Shown: positions 1 through 5,105, counted from the first letter of the stretch. The stretch: DNA of 5,213 bases from Euryarchaeota archaeon UBA33 (GCA_002506745.1 DAYE01000063.1:1-5213); one strand, 5' to 3'. Numbers and translations are program-made. The notes: generated by a model not told the origin, from the letters alone.

Positions 1-2
1 AT

Positions 3-287
3 GAGTTTGTTGATATCCCGTTGGCTACTGGTCTGGGGATGCGTCGGAATTTTTTGGTGGTGTCTGCGGCAGATGTAGTGATTGCGATTGGTGGCAGGTG
101 GGGTACGTTAAGTGAGATTTCGTTTGCGATGATTTTTCAAAAACCAGTGGTTCTGGTAAAGGGAACTGGCGGGTGCGTCGATGAGCTCGTGGAGGGGAAT
201 CTGATGCGATCGACCGAGATTCCTTGGATGGTTGCCCAGTCCGCTGAGGATGCGGTGGAAAAGGCTTTTCACTGTTGTTCTCGGTGA
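3..287 (+). CDS. LOG-like / TIGR00725 family protein, C-terminal part
   Basis: Only the last 94 codons are inside the window; the frame is open to the left edge, so the start is missing. A TTG at 21 is in frame but is almost certainly internal, because the recognisable fold begins before it. The visible segment has the family signature: a hydrophobic strand (VVSAADVVIAIGG), then the glycine/threonine turn GGRWGTLSEISFA, which matches the GGxGTxxE phosphate-binding and catalytic motif of LOG (lysine-decarboxylase-like) Rossmann proteins, then strand KPVVLVKGTGG. The order AIGGRWGTLSEI resembles the TIGR00725 branch (about 160 residues) more than plant-type cytokinin-activating LOG enzymes. LOG relatives hydrolyse nucleoside 5'-monophosphates to base and ribose phosphate; whether this branch does is not established. 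A T9 tract follows the TGA directly, so it probably ends its transcription unit. Family call good, substrate unknown. Confidence 0.85.
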   Translation, partial: EFVDIPLATGLGMRRNFLVVSAADVVIAIGGRWGTLSEISFAMIFQKPVVLVKGTGGCVDELVEGNLMRSTEIPWMVAQSAEDAVEKAFHCCSR

Positions 288-296
288 TTTTTTTTT
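288..296 (+). terminator. T9 tract after the LOG-like gene
   Basis: Nine consecutive T residues begin at the base after the TGA stop. No stem precedes them. A bare T-tract directly after a stop is a sufficient intrinsic terminator in many archaea. Confidence 0.6.
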
Positions 297-334
297 AACG
301 TTATTTTGTCATCACGAAATTCTGTATAGGAATA

Positions 335-343
335 TTTAAATAG
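335..343 (+). promoter_or_regulatory. TATA-like box (TTTAAATAG) ahead of non-coding stretch
   Basis: TTTAAATAG lies in an AT-rich run and would place a start about 25 bases downstream, near 364-367, just before the left arm of the inverted repeat at 369. No open frame with a credible start follows before the IS. It could drive a short untranslated RNA, read into the IS transposase, or be chance in AT-rich DNA. Confidence 0.3.
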
Positions 344-368
344 TAGATTTTACAAAGTATAACATAAG

Positions 369-427
369 AGGATCTGGAGTTTTTTGAATCCTTTTCCTTC
401 CATCTCTCCTAACCCCTTCCAGATCCT
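369..427. repeat. perfect 10-bp inverted repeat with pyrimidine-rich loop
   Basis: AGGATCTGGA at 369-378 is the exact reverse complement of TCCAGATCCT at 418-427, with a 39-base spacer. The spacer and the bases up to 458 are strongly pyrimidine-rich on the + strand (runs such as CCTTTTCCTTCC), which is unlike the neighbouring genes. On either strand an RNA could fold into a stem with a large open loop. The repeat lies outside the IS ends and is not part of its terminal repeats. I found no gene of credible length across 288-458. Confidence 0.55.
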
Positions 428-458
428 TCCTACCTCCTTTGATCTTTTCCCCCGCTTC

Positions 459-477
459 AATTACTGACCATCGGAGT
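459..477 (+). repeat. IS630 left terminal inverted repeat (plus AAT of target)
   Basis: Pairs with 1599-1617 at 17 of 19 positions; mismatches fall at 470 and 473. The true element end is probably C464, after the TA at 462-463. Confidence 0.85.
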
Positions 478-544
478 AGCAGCGCAATTTACTAAAGCAT
501 GAACAATGATACCTATCCCATTGGAATGGAGAGGGATGCACACT

Positions 545-1036
545 ATGAAATGGGATGGGAAAAAATGGAGGCCGAAATTCACTAGGAAAGAACAAGAGAG
601 ACGACGACTCACCGCAGCGGAAGACCTTCTCGCTGGCATGAACCAGCTCGAAGTCTCCCGTAAATATGATGTGAATCCATCATCGGTCTGCCGATGGAAC
701 CAGAGACTCAAGAAACAAGGAAAAGAAGGACTTCGCCAACGAAAACCGCCAGGAAATCCATGCAAATTATCAAAGGAACAGCAGACCGATCTCCGAAAGA
801 TCCTTCTCGACGGAGCAGCAGCGTACGGGTACACAACCGATATATGGACGCTTCAACGTGTCGCCGAGGTCATCAAAGAGGAGTTCGATGTCGCTTACCA
901 TTTCCGTTCCCTTAGTGACGTCCTGCATCGCATGGGTTTCAGCCCGCAGAAACCCAAGAGGAAGGCAGCGGAACGTGACGAAGTTGCGGTCAGCACCTGG
1001 CTTGCTGACCATTGGACAACAGCACAAAAAAACTAA
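545..1036 (+). CDS. IS630 transposase, N-terminal DNA-binding part (orfA)
   Basis: This frame gives 163 residues from the ATG at 545. I prefer that start over ATG 506 and ATG 536 because GGAGAGGG (528-535) sits 9 bases ahead of it, while 506 has no ribosome site and 536 is too close. From this start, residues about 24-57 form a first helix-turn-helix (AGMNQLEVSRKYDVNPSSV then RW). Residues about 75-135 form the second, winged helix-turn-helix typical of IS630 proteins (GYTTDIWTLQRVAEVI, then a helix ending DVLHRMGFSPQKP). This half binds the terminal repeats and has no catalytic residue. It stops at TAA 1034-1036, where IS630 proteins normally run straight into the catalytic domain. The A7 run at 1026-1032 just before the stop is where the frame changes. 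The break is either programmed or a one-base indel. Confidence 0.85.
   Translation: MKWDGKKWRPKFTRKEQERRRLTAAEDLLAGMNQLEVSRKYDVNPSSVCRWNQRLKKQGKEGLRQRKPPGNPCKLSKEQQTDLRKILLDGAAAYGYTTDIWTLQRVAEVIKEEFDVAYHFRSLSDVLHRMGFSPQKPKRKAAERDEVAVSTWLADHWTTAQKN
1026..1036 (+). promoter_or_regulatory. candidate -1 ribosomal frameshift site and TAATG overlap
   Basis: An A7 run (1026-1032) is followed by C. In the orfA frame this reads CAA AAA AAC TAA, so 1027-1033 is A AAA AAC, a canonical X XXY YYZ slippery heptamer one codon before the stop. A -1 slip joins orfA to orfB. A weak stem (GGCGT 1045-1049 with ACGCC 1087-1091) is the only downstream pairing I noticed. TAATG (1034-1038) could also allow termination-reinitiation. 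A one-base sequencing or replication error in A7 would look the same. Confidence 0.55.
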
Positions 1037-1605
1037 TGGCGGGTGGCGTCACGTATGGATTCTGGGATGAAGGCGGATTCAACTCTACGCCCTTCGTCCA
1101 TCGAACCTGGGCACCTACCGGAGTGACGCCCATCTTGACCCACCCGTACAACTGGACAAGCATCAGCGCCATCAGCATCATCACGACCACCGGCGACCTC
1201 TACTTCCGGCTCCACCCTGGGAAAACCATCCGCAGCGGCGACGTGCTCCAATTCCTTCACCAGCTCCTCCGACAGATCCAAGGAGACATCGTACTCTACT
1301 GGGATGGGCTGCCAGCCCATCGATCCGCCAAGGTGAAACGATTCCTTGCAAAAAATCCTCGCCTGCGGATTGAACGCCTCCCATCATATAGTCCCGATTT
1401 GAACCCTGACGAGGCAGTCTGGAACTATGTAAAAACCAAACAGTTAGCCAATCTTTCCGTGAAACACACGTCGGAGTTGCTTCACAAAATTCGAGGTTCC
1501 TTGAGAGCGCTACAACATCGGCCACATTTGATTAAATCATTTCTTTTTGAATCAGAACTCCCCTGGAATCCGGAGGTCCGTCAATGCATTGTTCAATCAC
1601 TCTGA
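1036..1605 (+). CDS. IS630 transposase, DDE catalytic part (orfB)
   Basis: The frame is open from about 1012. The first ATG that fits the family is at 1036, overlapping the orfA stop as TAATG. Residues encoded from 1027 (KKLMAGGVTYGFWDEGGF) are already family-like, so the natural protein is probably a -1 fusion of orfA and orfB of about 353 residues, the normal IS630 length. The DDE triad is intact: D in FWDEGGF (codon 1066), D in YWDGLPAHRS (codon 1303), and E in SPDLNPDEAVWNYVK (codon 1411). The second D and the E are separated by 35 residues, as expected. This RNase H-like domain cuts and joins the IS ends at TA sites. The stop at 1603-1605 lies in the right terminal repeat. The catalytic domain alone would lack DNA binding, so activity requires fusion or association with orfA. 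Confidence 0.88.
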   Translation: MAGGVTYGFWDEGGFNSTPFVHRTWAPTGVTPILTHPYNWTSISAISIITTTGDLYFRLHPGKTIRSGDVLQFLHQLLRQIQGDIVLYWDGLPAHRSAKVKRFLAKNPRLRIERLPSYSPDLNPDEAVWNYVKTKQLANLSVKHTSELLHKIRGSLRALQHRPHLIKSFLFESELPWNPEVRQCIVQSL

Positions 1606-1617
1606 AGGTCAGTAATT
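1599..1617 (-). repeat. IS630 right terminal inverted repeat (plus ATT of target)
   Basis: Mirror of 459-477. It overlaps the last codons and the stop of the transposase, so the reading frame ends inside the repeat. The TA target copy is at 1613-1614. Confidence 0.85.
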
Positions 1618-1640
1618 ACCAAAAAAGCATTGAGAGGCAG

Positions 1641-1660
1641 AAAAAACCCTTGGGAAAAAA
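1641..1660 (-). terminator. paired T6 tracts after the 43-codon gene
   Basis: On the minus strand the stop is followed immediately by T6 (1660-1655), then CCCAAGGG, then another T6 (1646-1641). The arrangement is almost symmetric. The GC step is too short for a stable hairpin, so this is best read as an archaeal T-tract terminator. Confidence 0.5.
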
Positions 1661-1792
1661 TTACAATTCTTTTTTTCGTTGCATGAACCGGTTGGCCGTG
1701 ACCTCAGCTAAATAGTCGGTAAGCCCCTTTCTCAGTAACGATGAAACGTAGGCATCTTTGTAGAGTTTGTCAATGTCATTTTTTCTCGTCAT
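1661..1792 (-). CDS. small 43-residue protein of unknown function
   Basis: A short minus-strand frame from ATG (1790-1792) to TAA (1661-1663). It begins MTRKNDIDKLYKDAYVSSLL and ends RFMQRKKEL. It is charged (10 K/R and 6 D/E), has no cysteine, and reads as two amphipathic helices, about 5-21 and 24-41, joined at a glycine. There is no signal or membrane segment. Three things argue that it is real: a strong TATA-like box on the same strand 35 bases ahead (1827-1838), poly-T on its strand directly after the stop (1655-1660 and 1641-1646), and codon use like the neighbouring genes. The ribosome site is weak (GGTTGGAT before ATAAA), so it may be translated from a short leader. I do not recognise the family; a small regulatory or helical oligomer protein is possible but not shown. 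The IS is inserted 47 bases beyond its 3' end and leaves it intact. Confidence 0.55.
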   Translation of the reverse strand: MTRKNDIDKLYKDAYVSSLLRKGLTDYLAEVTANRFMQRKKEL

Positions 1793-1826
1793 TTTTATCC
1801 AACCAACATAAATATTAATTTATGAA

Positions 1827-1838
1827 TATATAAATATT
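1827..1838 (-). promoter_or_regulatory. TATA-like box for the 43-codon gene
   Basis: AATATTTATATA on the minus strand, 35 bases ahead of the ATG at 1792. A start about 25 bases downstream of the box leaves a leader of 10-15 bases, a usual archaeal geometry. Confidence 0.5.
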
Positions 1839-1857
1839 TCCTTTTTATCTGGTTATT

Positions 1858-1869
1858 CTATATAAAATT
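1858..1869 (+). promoter_or_regulatory. second TATA-like box, + strand
   Basis: CTATATAAAATT would start transcription near 1888, giving the permease gene a leader of about 160 bases, or driving a separate short RNA. The frame crossing 1870-1970 has no ATG, GTG or TTG start, so I see no gene there. This box and the minus-strand box at 1827-1838 form a divergent pair. Confidence 0.3.
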
Positions 1870-1998
1870 ATCATCGACTCAACGAAATCAGGCCGCCATC
1901 CTGCTCCGACGAAAAGCAAGAATGTCCTTTCAAAGATATTGAACAAAAAAAATTCCATACGGAGAACGAATATTGACGGCGTCTATCCAACCTCATTA

Positions 1999-2043
1999 AT
2001 TTTTATAGTATTATGAGATTAACGCTTCGTTCGAACCTAGAGG
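1999..2043 (+). promoter_or_regulatory. promoter and ribosome site of the MFS gene
   Basis: ATTTTTATAG (1999-2008) is a TATA-like box, predicting a start around 2028-2032. That position coincides with the small palindrome TTCGAA (2030-2035). GAGG (2040-2043) lies 7 bases ahead of the ATG at 2051 and decides the start. Confidence 0.5.
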
Positions 2044-2050
2044 CTAACCG

Positions 2051-3283
2051 ATGAATAAGAACATACACATCAAAACCGTTTCCTCCTACCGTTGGATCGT
2101 TCTGTCCACGTTCATCTTCATCGCACTCCTTTCGCAACTGCTGTGGTTAACCTTCGCCCCGATATCTTCCGAGGTTGCCCAGCTCTACAACGTGACCGCC
2201 TTTGATGTCTCGCTCCTCTCCCTCGTCTGGCCTGTGATTTTCGTGATCCTTGCTATCCCTGTGGGGATCTTCATCGACAAAAAAGGCTTCACCGTCAGCG
2301 TCAGAGTCGCTGCCGTCTTTCTCGCAGTCTTTTCTGTGCTACGAATTTTTTCGACCTTCACCACCTACAATTTCACCCTGCTATTAATCGCTCAGATTGG
2401 CACCGCCGTTTCCCAGCCAGTTATTTTCGGCAGCATCACAAAGCTTGCTGTTTCATGGTTTCCCGAGAAAGAACAAGGACTTGCCACTGGACTGGGAACG
2501 ATCGGACTGTTCCTTGGGATGATGCTTGCCCTCGTTCTTATCCCTACGCTATACTTTACGTACAATATCACCATTGTATTGACCATTTTGGCCGTCTTAT
2601 GTTGCATTGGTGCGACCCTCTTCTTTGTGCTAGCGCGTGAGGGAGCCATCGTGAGTCCAAGTGAAGGAAGCGCAGGTTTTGCATTATCCGATCTTTGGAC
2701 GTTATCAAAACGAAAAGATTTTGCTGTCCTCGAATACGGTTTTTTTGTCTGCGTCGGTGGGTTCACTGCGATTCTGACATGGCTGGAGATTATGCTGAAG
2801 TCCCTACATGGAATCGGCGCTGACGATGCAGGCATCGTCGGAGGAGTGATGATCATCGGCGGTATCATCGGTTCCATTGCAATACCAGCCCTTTCTGACC
2901 GGCTAAAAAAAATTAAGATACTCGTCGTCGTGGATCTAGCTGTTGGTACCGTCGCGTTTTATTTCATTGGAGTGTTCCAGTCGGTTCTGTTGCTGGTGAT
3001 AACGAGCGCGATCGTCGGTTTTTTCCTGATGTCCGCGCTTCCGCTGGTTCTTGAGATATCCAACAGACTTGCAGGCATCGGGATGGAGGGGCGAGCGTCC
3101 TCGATCCTTTGGTTTTTCTCACAAGTCGGATCCATTTTGCTTATCGCGATTATTGACCCTGTGAAATCGATTGGGGGCAGTTACATTTACTCGATTCTCT
3201 TCATTGTGGTCCTCTGGGTGGTCGCATTCCTCTTGTTCCTGACCCTGAAGGAAGGACGGATGACAAAAAAAATTCAACCATGA
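2051..3283 (+). CDS. major facilitator superfamily (MFS) permease, FLVCR-like
   Basis: This encodes 410 residues, the standard length of a 12-helix MFS carrier in the cytoplasmic membrane. Helix 1 starts at about residue 14 (RWIVLSTFIFIALLSQLLW), and hydrophobic segments continue to about 398. The first half carries motif A between helices 2 and 3 (GIFIDKKGF, residues 72-80, with the conserved D76). The second half repeats it as PALSDRLKK (279-287). WFPEKEQGLATGLGTIG (136-152) is the conserved start of helix 5. A central hydrophilic loop (about 197-222) separates the halves. The opening RWIVL followed by TFAPIS and the WFPEKEQ block resemble the FLVCR/DIRC2-like branch, whose animal members carry heme or choline, but the archaeal substrate cannot be read from sequence. 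The start is set by GAGG at 2040-2043. The gene is monocistronic and convergent with the DUF89 gene, so no partner suggests the cargo. Confidence 0.9.
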   Translation: MNKNIHIKTVSSYRWIVLSTFIFIALLSQLLWLTFAPISSEVAQLYNVTAFDVSLLSLVWPVIFVILAIPVGIFIDKKGFTVSVRVAAVFLAVFSVLRIFSTFTTYNFTLLLIAQIGTAVSQPVIFGSITKLAVSWFPEKEQGLATGLGTIGLFLGMMLALVLIPTLYFTYNITIVLTILAVLCCIGATLFFVLAREGAIVSPSEGSAGFALSDLWTLSKRKDFAVLEYGFFVCVGGFTAILTWLEIMLKSLHGIGADDAGIVGGVMIIGGIIGSIAIPALSDRLKKIKILVVVDLAVGTVAFYFIGVFQSVLLLVITSAIVGFFLMSALPLVLEISNRLAGIGMEGRASSILWFFSQVGSILLIAIIDPVKSIGGSYIYSILFIVVLWVVAFLLFLTLKEGRMTKKIQP

Positions 3284-3301
3284 CCGATTAGTGATGAAAC
3301 G

Positions 3302-3333
3302 ATAACAAGGGTTTTTCATACATTTTTTGTTAT
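3302..3333. terminator. shared inverted repeat and T-tracts between convergent genes
   Basis: ATAACAA (3302-3308) pairs with TTGTTAT (3327-3333) around an 18-base loop. T5 (3312-3316) and T6 (3323-3328) terminate + strand transcription of the permease 29-45 bases after its stop. The right arm contains the TAA stop of the convergent DUF89 gene, so the two transcripts may overlap at their 3' ends. Confidence 0.5.
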
Positions 3334-4208
3334 TCGCAGGCCTTGATGACGCTGATATTTTGGGGAAGCTTCATCGCACGCGCAATCGTCCCACATTTTG
3401 TTCTAAGGAGATACGCCACTGGTCGAAATGATGTTTCCCAGAATGATTCGTAGTTCGCCATCCCTTTACTTAAGATGAGATCCGCCCGGGACAGTGCGGT
3501 TCGCGCATCTTCGGGTAGCTTTGCAAAATCGATGCCCACACAGAAGCACCCGGTCGTGTACACGTCATCAACCACCTCATGAAAGTTAATTGCATCAGCA
3601 TCATGCTGTGTCGCATCGCTGAGCACTGGTTCATCTTTCACGATCACTGAGATATGCAAATCGGGTTTGAATGTTTTAAGTTCCTTGCACATTACTTTAT
3701 CAAAGACTATCTCTCCACAATTATCAGTACAAAGAACAAGGTGCCGTGCCTTCGAAAGATGCCGCCTGAGCAGCGGGTATTCATCATGCCCAAGCCCCTC
3801 TGCATAGAGCGTGTCAAACACCTGCTCAAGCATGCGAGGATGGATACTGGAGCCTTCGATGCCGAAATCAAGCACGTTTCCGATGATGGCACAAACCATG
3901 CTCGTCCGTAATGGGTCAGGGGAACATGCAACGAGGCTGGTTACTTTTGGTACGAGAGATTGGGCGACCGTGGTGCTTGTCTGCTTTAACGATGCATACG
4001 GGTCGACGTCTCCCAAGGCCGTGTACACTGCTTGGTGTACCTGGGTTGCAATCGTCGCACTACACTCGGAAGGATTGTACAACTCGGAAAGGAGTTGGCA
4101 TGCGATGCGCAGCGCCTTCGTCCGGCGTTTGTTATCAGGCGTGCTCAGCTCTGCCTCAAACAGGATCCGTTTCAGGAGACATGGTACGCATTCCGGTTGG
4201 ATCTTCAT
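3330..4208 (-). CDS. DUF89 (ARMT1-like) metal-dependent phosphatase family protein
   Basis: From the ATG at 4208 this is 292 residues beginning MKIQPECVPCLLKR, the usual opening of archaeal DUF89 proteins. An in-frame ATG at 4262 adds 18 atypical residues, and the two TATA-like boxes would start transcription downstream of it, so I chose 4208; GGGTG lies 6 bases ahead. Family landmarks, numbered from 4208: CVPC (C7, C10) as in the CxxC subfamily, IIGNVLDFG (about 109-117), the acidic metal-site motif CTDNCGEIVFDK (D162, N163, E166), VLSDAT (D198), and LSKGMANYE (K248, G249). DUF89 enzymes are Mg/Mn/Co-type phosphatases; studied members remove phosphate from sugar phosphates and are proposed to clear damaged or excess metabolites. 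The role of the CxxC is not settled, perhaps metal binding. The natural substrate is unknown. It stands alone, convergent with the permease. Confidence 0.9.
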   Translation of the reverse strand: MKIQPECVPCLLKRILFEAELSTPDNKRRTKALRIACQLLSELYNPSECSATIATQVHQAVYTALGDVDPYASLKQTSTTVAQSLVPKVTSLVACSPDPLRTSMVCAIIGNVLDFGIEGSSIHPRMLEQVFDTLYAEGLGHDEYPLLRRHLSKARHLVLCTDNCGEIVFDKVMCKELKTFKPDLHISVIVKDEPVLSDATQHDADAINFHEVVDDVYTTGCFCVGIDFAKLPEDARTALSRADLILSKGMANYESFWETSFRPVAYLLRTKCGTIARAMKLPQNISVIKACE

Positions 4209-4266
4209 CGCGACACCCTGAACAACGGATGCCGTATTTATCTTTGCCGTCATCACCAGCATTTAT

Positions 4267-4288
4267 CCTTATAAAGAATCATATAAAG
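4267..4288 (-). promoter_or_regulatory. two tandem TATA-like boxes for the DUF89 gene
   Basis: On the minus strand, CTTTATATGA (4288-4279) and CTTTATAAGG (4276-4267) lie 12 bases apart. Starts predicted at about 4259 and 4246 both fall inside the extended reading frame that begins at 4262, which supports the internal ATG at 4208 as the real start. Two boxes may mean two start sites or only one active box. Confidence 0.5.
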
Positions 4289-4485
4289 ACACCGTTCGTT
4301 TTGGTATCGCTCTTCCCTTCTTTTCTCCCGATTTTTCTTTGTCAGATTTCAGTGATTCGCCCTGATGTATACTCTCCTGGTCACCATATTTATTCTTTGG
4401 GTATCACTCCCACTGCATAGCTTGGCATCTACCCCATACAAATGCACTCTTTATTTTTATACAATCGTTTAATTAAAATTTAGAA

Positions 4486-4495
4486 AATTTAATAT
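4486..4495 (+). promoter_or_regulatory. TATA-like box for the exported-protein gene
   Basis: AATTTAATAT, within an AT-rich run, predicts a start near 4515-4518, about 30 bases ahead of the ATG at 4546 and at the left edge of the inverted repeat 4517-4531. Confidence 0.45.
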
Positions 4496-4516
4496 AGGCG
4501 GGAAACACTCTATTAT

Positions 4517-4531
4517 ATGAGAAAATCTCAT
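4517..4531. repeat. inverted repeat ATGAGA-AAA-TCTCAT at predicted 5' end
   Basis: A perfect 6-bp inverted repeat with a 3-base centre, immediately followed by the ribosome site GGGGG (4532-4536), 9 bases ahead of ATG 4546. It could be an operator over the transcription start or a hairpin at the very 5' end of the mRNA next to the ribosome site. Confidence 0.45.
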
Positions 4532-4545
4532 GGGGGTTTAAAAGT

Positions 4546-4881
4546 ATGACGAGGAAAATAATTGGAATATTGATGTGTGCGTTGCTGTTAGCAACGATAC
4601 CAATCGCTGCCGGGATGACCATTCCCCAACAAGAAAAATCCAAAACGTCCAGTATCCTTGATGTGACGATCTTGCGCGGGACTGTGTTGTTCAAACGAGT
4701 GACCCATAGCGGTCAGACCCTTCAATTCTTTGCCGTCCGTGTCCATTACACGACCATAGGGATCAGCGGCTATCACCACGGGGTCATCAAACTGCGACCG
4801 ATCAGTATCCCGTATTCATTGAGAGGCATGTTCACTAGATTCTTCATCTTTTGCATGTTCCATGGGAGCATCACTCCATAG
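4546..4881 (+). CDS. small exported protein of unknown function
   Basis: This encodes 111 residues. The N-terminus is a clear Sec signal peptide: basic TRK, a hydrophobic core IIGILMCALLLATIP, and a small-residue end (IAAG), with cleavage likely near residues 22-24. There is no lipobox cysteine after the core, so it is probably secreted or surface-held rather than a lipoprotein. The mature part (about 88 residues) is rich in alternating hydrophobic residues and aromatic pairs (VLFKRV, LQFFAVRVHYTT, RFFIFCMFHGSI) with glycine turns, suggesting a compact beta-rich domain, with no repeats or obvious metal site. It has a single cysteine after the signal. The start is supported by GGGGG at 4532-4536. 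The style of signal and core resembles secreted small proteins I associate with Thermoplasmata-type archaea, but I cannot name a family. T-tracts downstream mark it as a single-gene unit. Confidence 0.7.
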   Translation: MTRKIIGILMCALLLATIPIAAGMTIPQQEKSKTSSILDVTILRGTVLFKRVTHSGQTLQFFAVRVHYTTIGISGYHHGVIKLRPISIPYSLRGMFTRFFIFCMFHGSITP

Positions 4882-4902
4882 GTCTACTCTTCTGCCTCCC
4901 CA

Positions 4903-4960
4903 TTTTTTTCTTGTTTATGTGTACCGAGGAGAGTACCTAACGTTGAAATCATTTTTTTTT
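4903..4960 (+). terminator. two T-tracts after the exported-protein gene
   Basis: T7 (4903-4909) lies 21 bases after the stop and T9 (4952-4960) 70 bases after it. Neither has a strong preceding stem. Together they probably end transcription and insulate the next gene. Confidence 0.5.
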
Positions 4961-4989
4961 GTCTTATAGAATATCGGAACATAATCGTT

Positions 4990-4999
4990 ATCTATAAAA
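4990..4999 (+). promoter_or_regulatory. TATA-like box for the gene at the right edge
   Basis: TCTATAAAAC, in ATCGTTATCTATAAAAC, is a good archaeal TATA match and predicts a start around 5018-5022, leaving a leader of about 85 bases before GTG 5106. Confidence 0.5.
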
Positions 5000-5009
5000 C
5001 CCGAGAACA

Positions 5010-5041
5010 CATTCAGTTGAATGATACCATGGCTGGTATCA
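5010..5041. repeat. two abutting palindromes over the predicted start site
   Basis: CATTCA-GT-TGAATG (5010-5023) has perfect 6-bp arms. It runs straight into TGATACCA-TGGC-TGGTATCA (5022-5041), with perfect 8-bp arms and a 4-base centre. Together they fill the space just downstream of the TATA-like box. Either a dimeric repressor operator or a 5' leader hairpin would fit. Confidence 0.5.
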
Positions 5042-5105
5042 AAGTCCAAACAGAATTTCGTACATACACAAGCTGATACACCATGACGGAAAGGGGGATA
5101 GACCC

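Larger units (their letters stand above)
464..1612 (+). mobile_element. IS630-family insertion sequence, complete (about 1.15 kb)
   Basis: The ends are imperfect inverted repeats: 459-477 against 1599-1617 matches at 17 of 19 positions, including a perfect 11-bp outer block (AATTACTGACC / GGTCAGTAATT). IS630-family elements insert at TA and duplicate it. The outermost TA pairs are at 462-463 and 1613-1614, giving an element that begins CTGACC and ends GGTCAG, 1149 bp between the TA copies. The matching AAT/ATT just outside would then belong to a palindromic target, AATTAATT. The interior holds one transposase split over two frames (545-1036 and 1036-1605) with all catalytic residues. The size is normal for the family. 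Repeats, TA flanks and open frames are all preserved, so insertion looks recent. No identifiable gene was interrupted. Confidence 0.9.
4289..4545. other. divergent intergenic region between DUF89 and exported-protein genes
   Basis: This is a 257-base gap between divergently transcribed genes. The left half is pyrimidine-rich on the + strand. The right half is AT-rich with TATA-like runs at about 4451-4461 and 4486-4495. I found no open frame of credible length on either strand and no RNA gene. Confidence 0.5.

Noticed and set aside
337..458. Purine-rich minus-strand frames (for example a 17-codon frame beginning MEGKGFKKL) that could be a gene cut by the IS.
   Set aside because: After removing the IS and one TA, in-frame stops lie directly upstream, and the composition is low-complexity. 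No disrupted gene is supported.
1610..1680. A -1 slip on the A7 of the 43-codon gene would extend the frame into the IS.
   Set aside because: The extension is a T-tract translation (phenylalanine-rich), and its end depends on the recent IS insertion. The normal stop followed by T6 is simpler.
1847..1960. Minus-strand frame of about 37 codons starting MEFFLFNIFERTF.
   Set aside because: The start lies in an A/T homopolymer, there is no ribosome site, and the phenylalanine-rich composition reflects the T8 run. It also lies opposite the promoter region.
1870..1972. Open + strand frame of about 35 codons ending TGA at about 1970, with a charged, cysteine-containing sequence (CSDEKQECPF).
   Set aside because: It has no ATG, GTG or TTG start and no ribosome site. 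At most a gene remnant; not supported.
2026..2040. GGTTCGAAC on the minus strand, resembling a tRNA T-arm.
   Set aside because: The motif is self-complementary and no acceptor, D or anticodon stems surround it.
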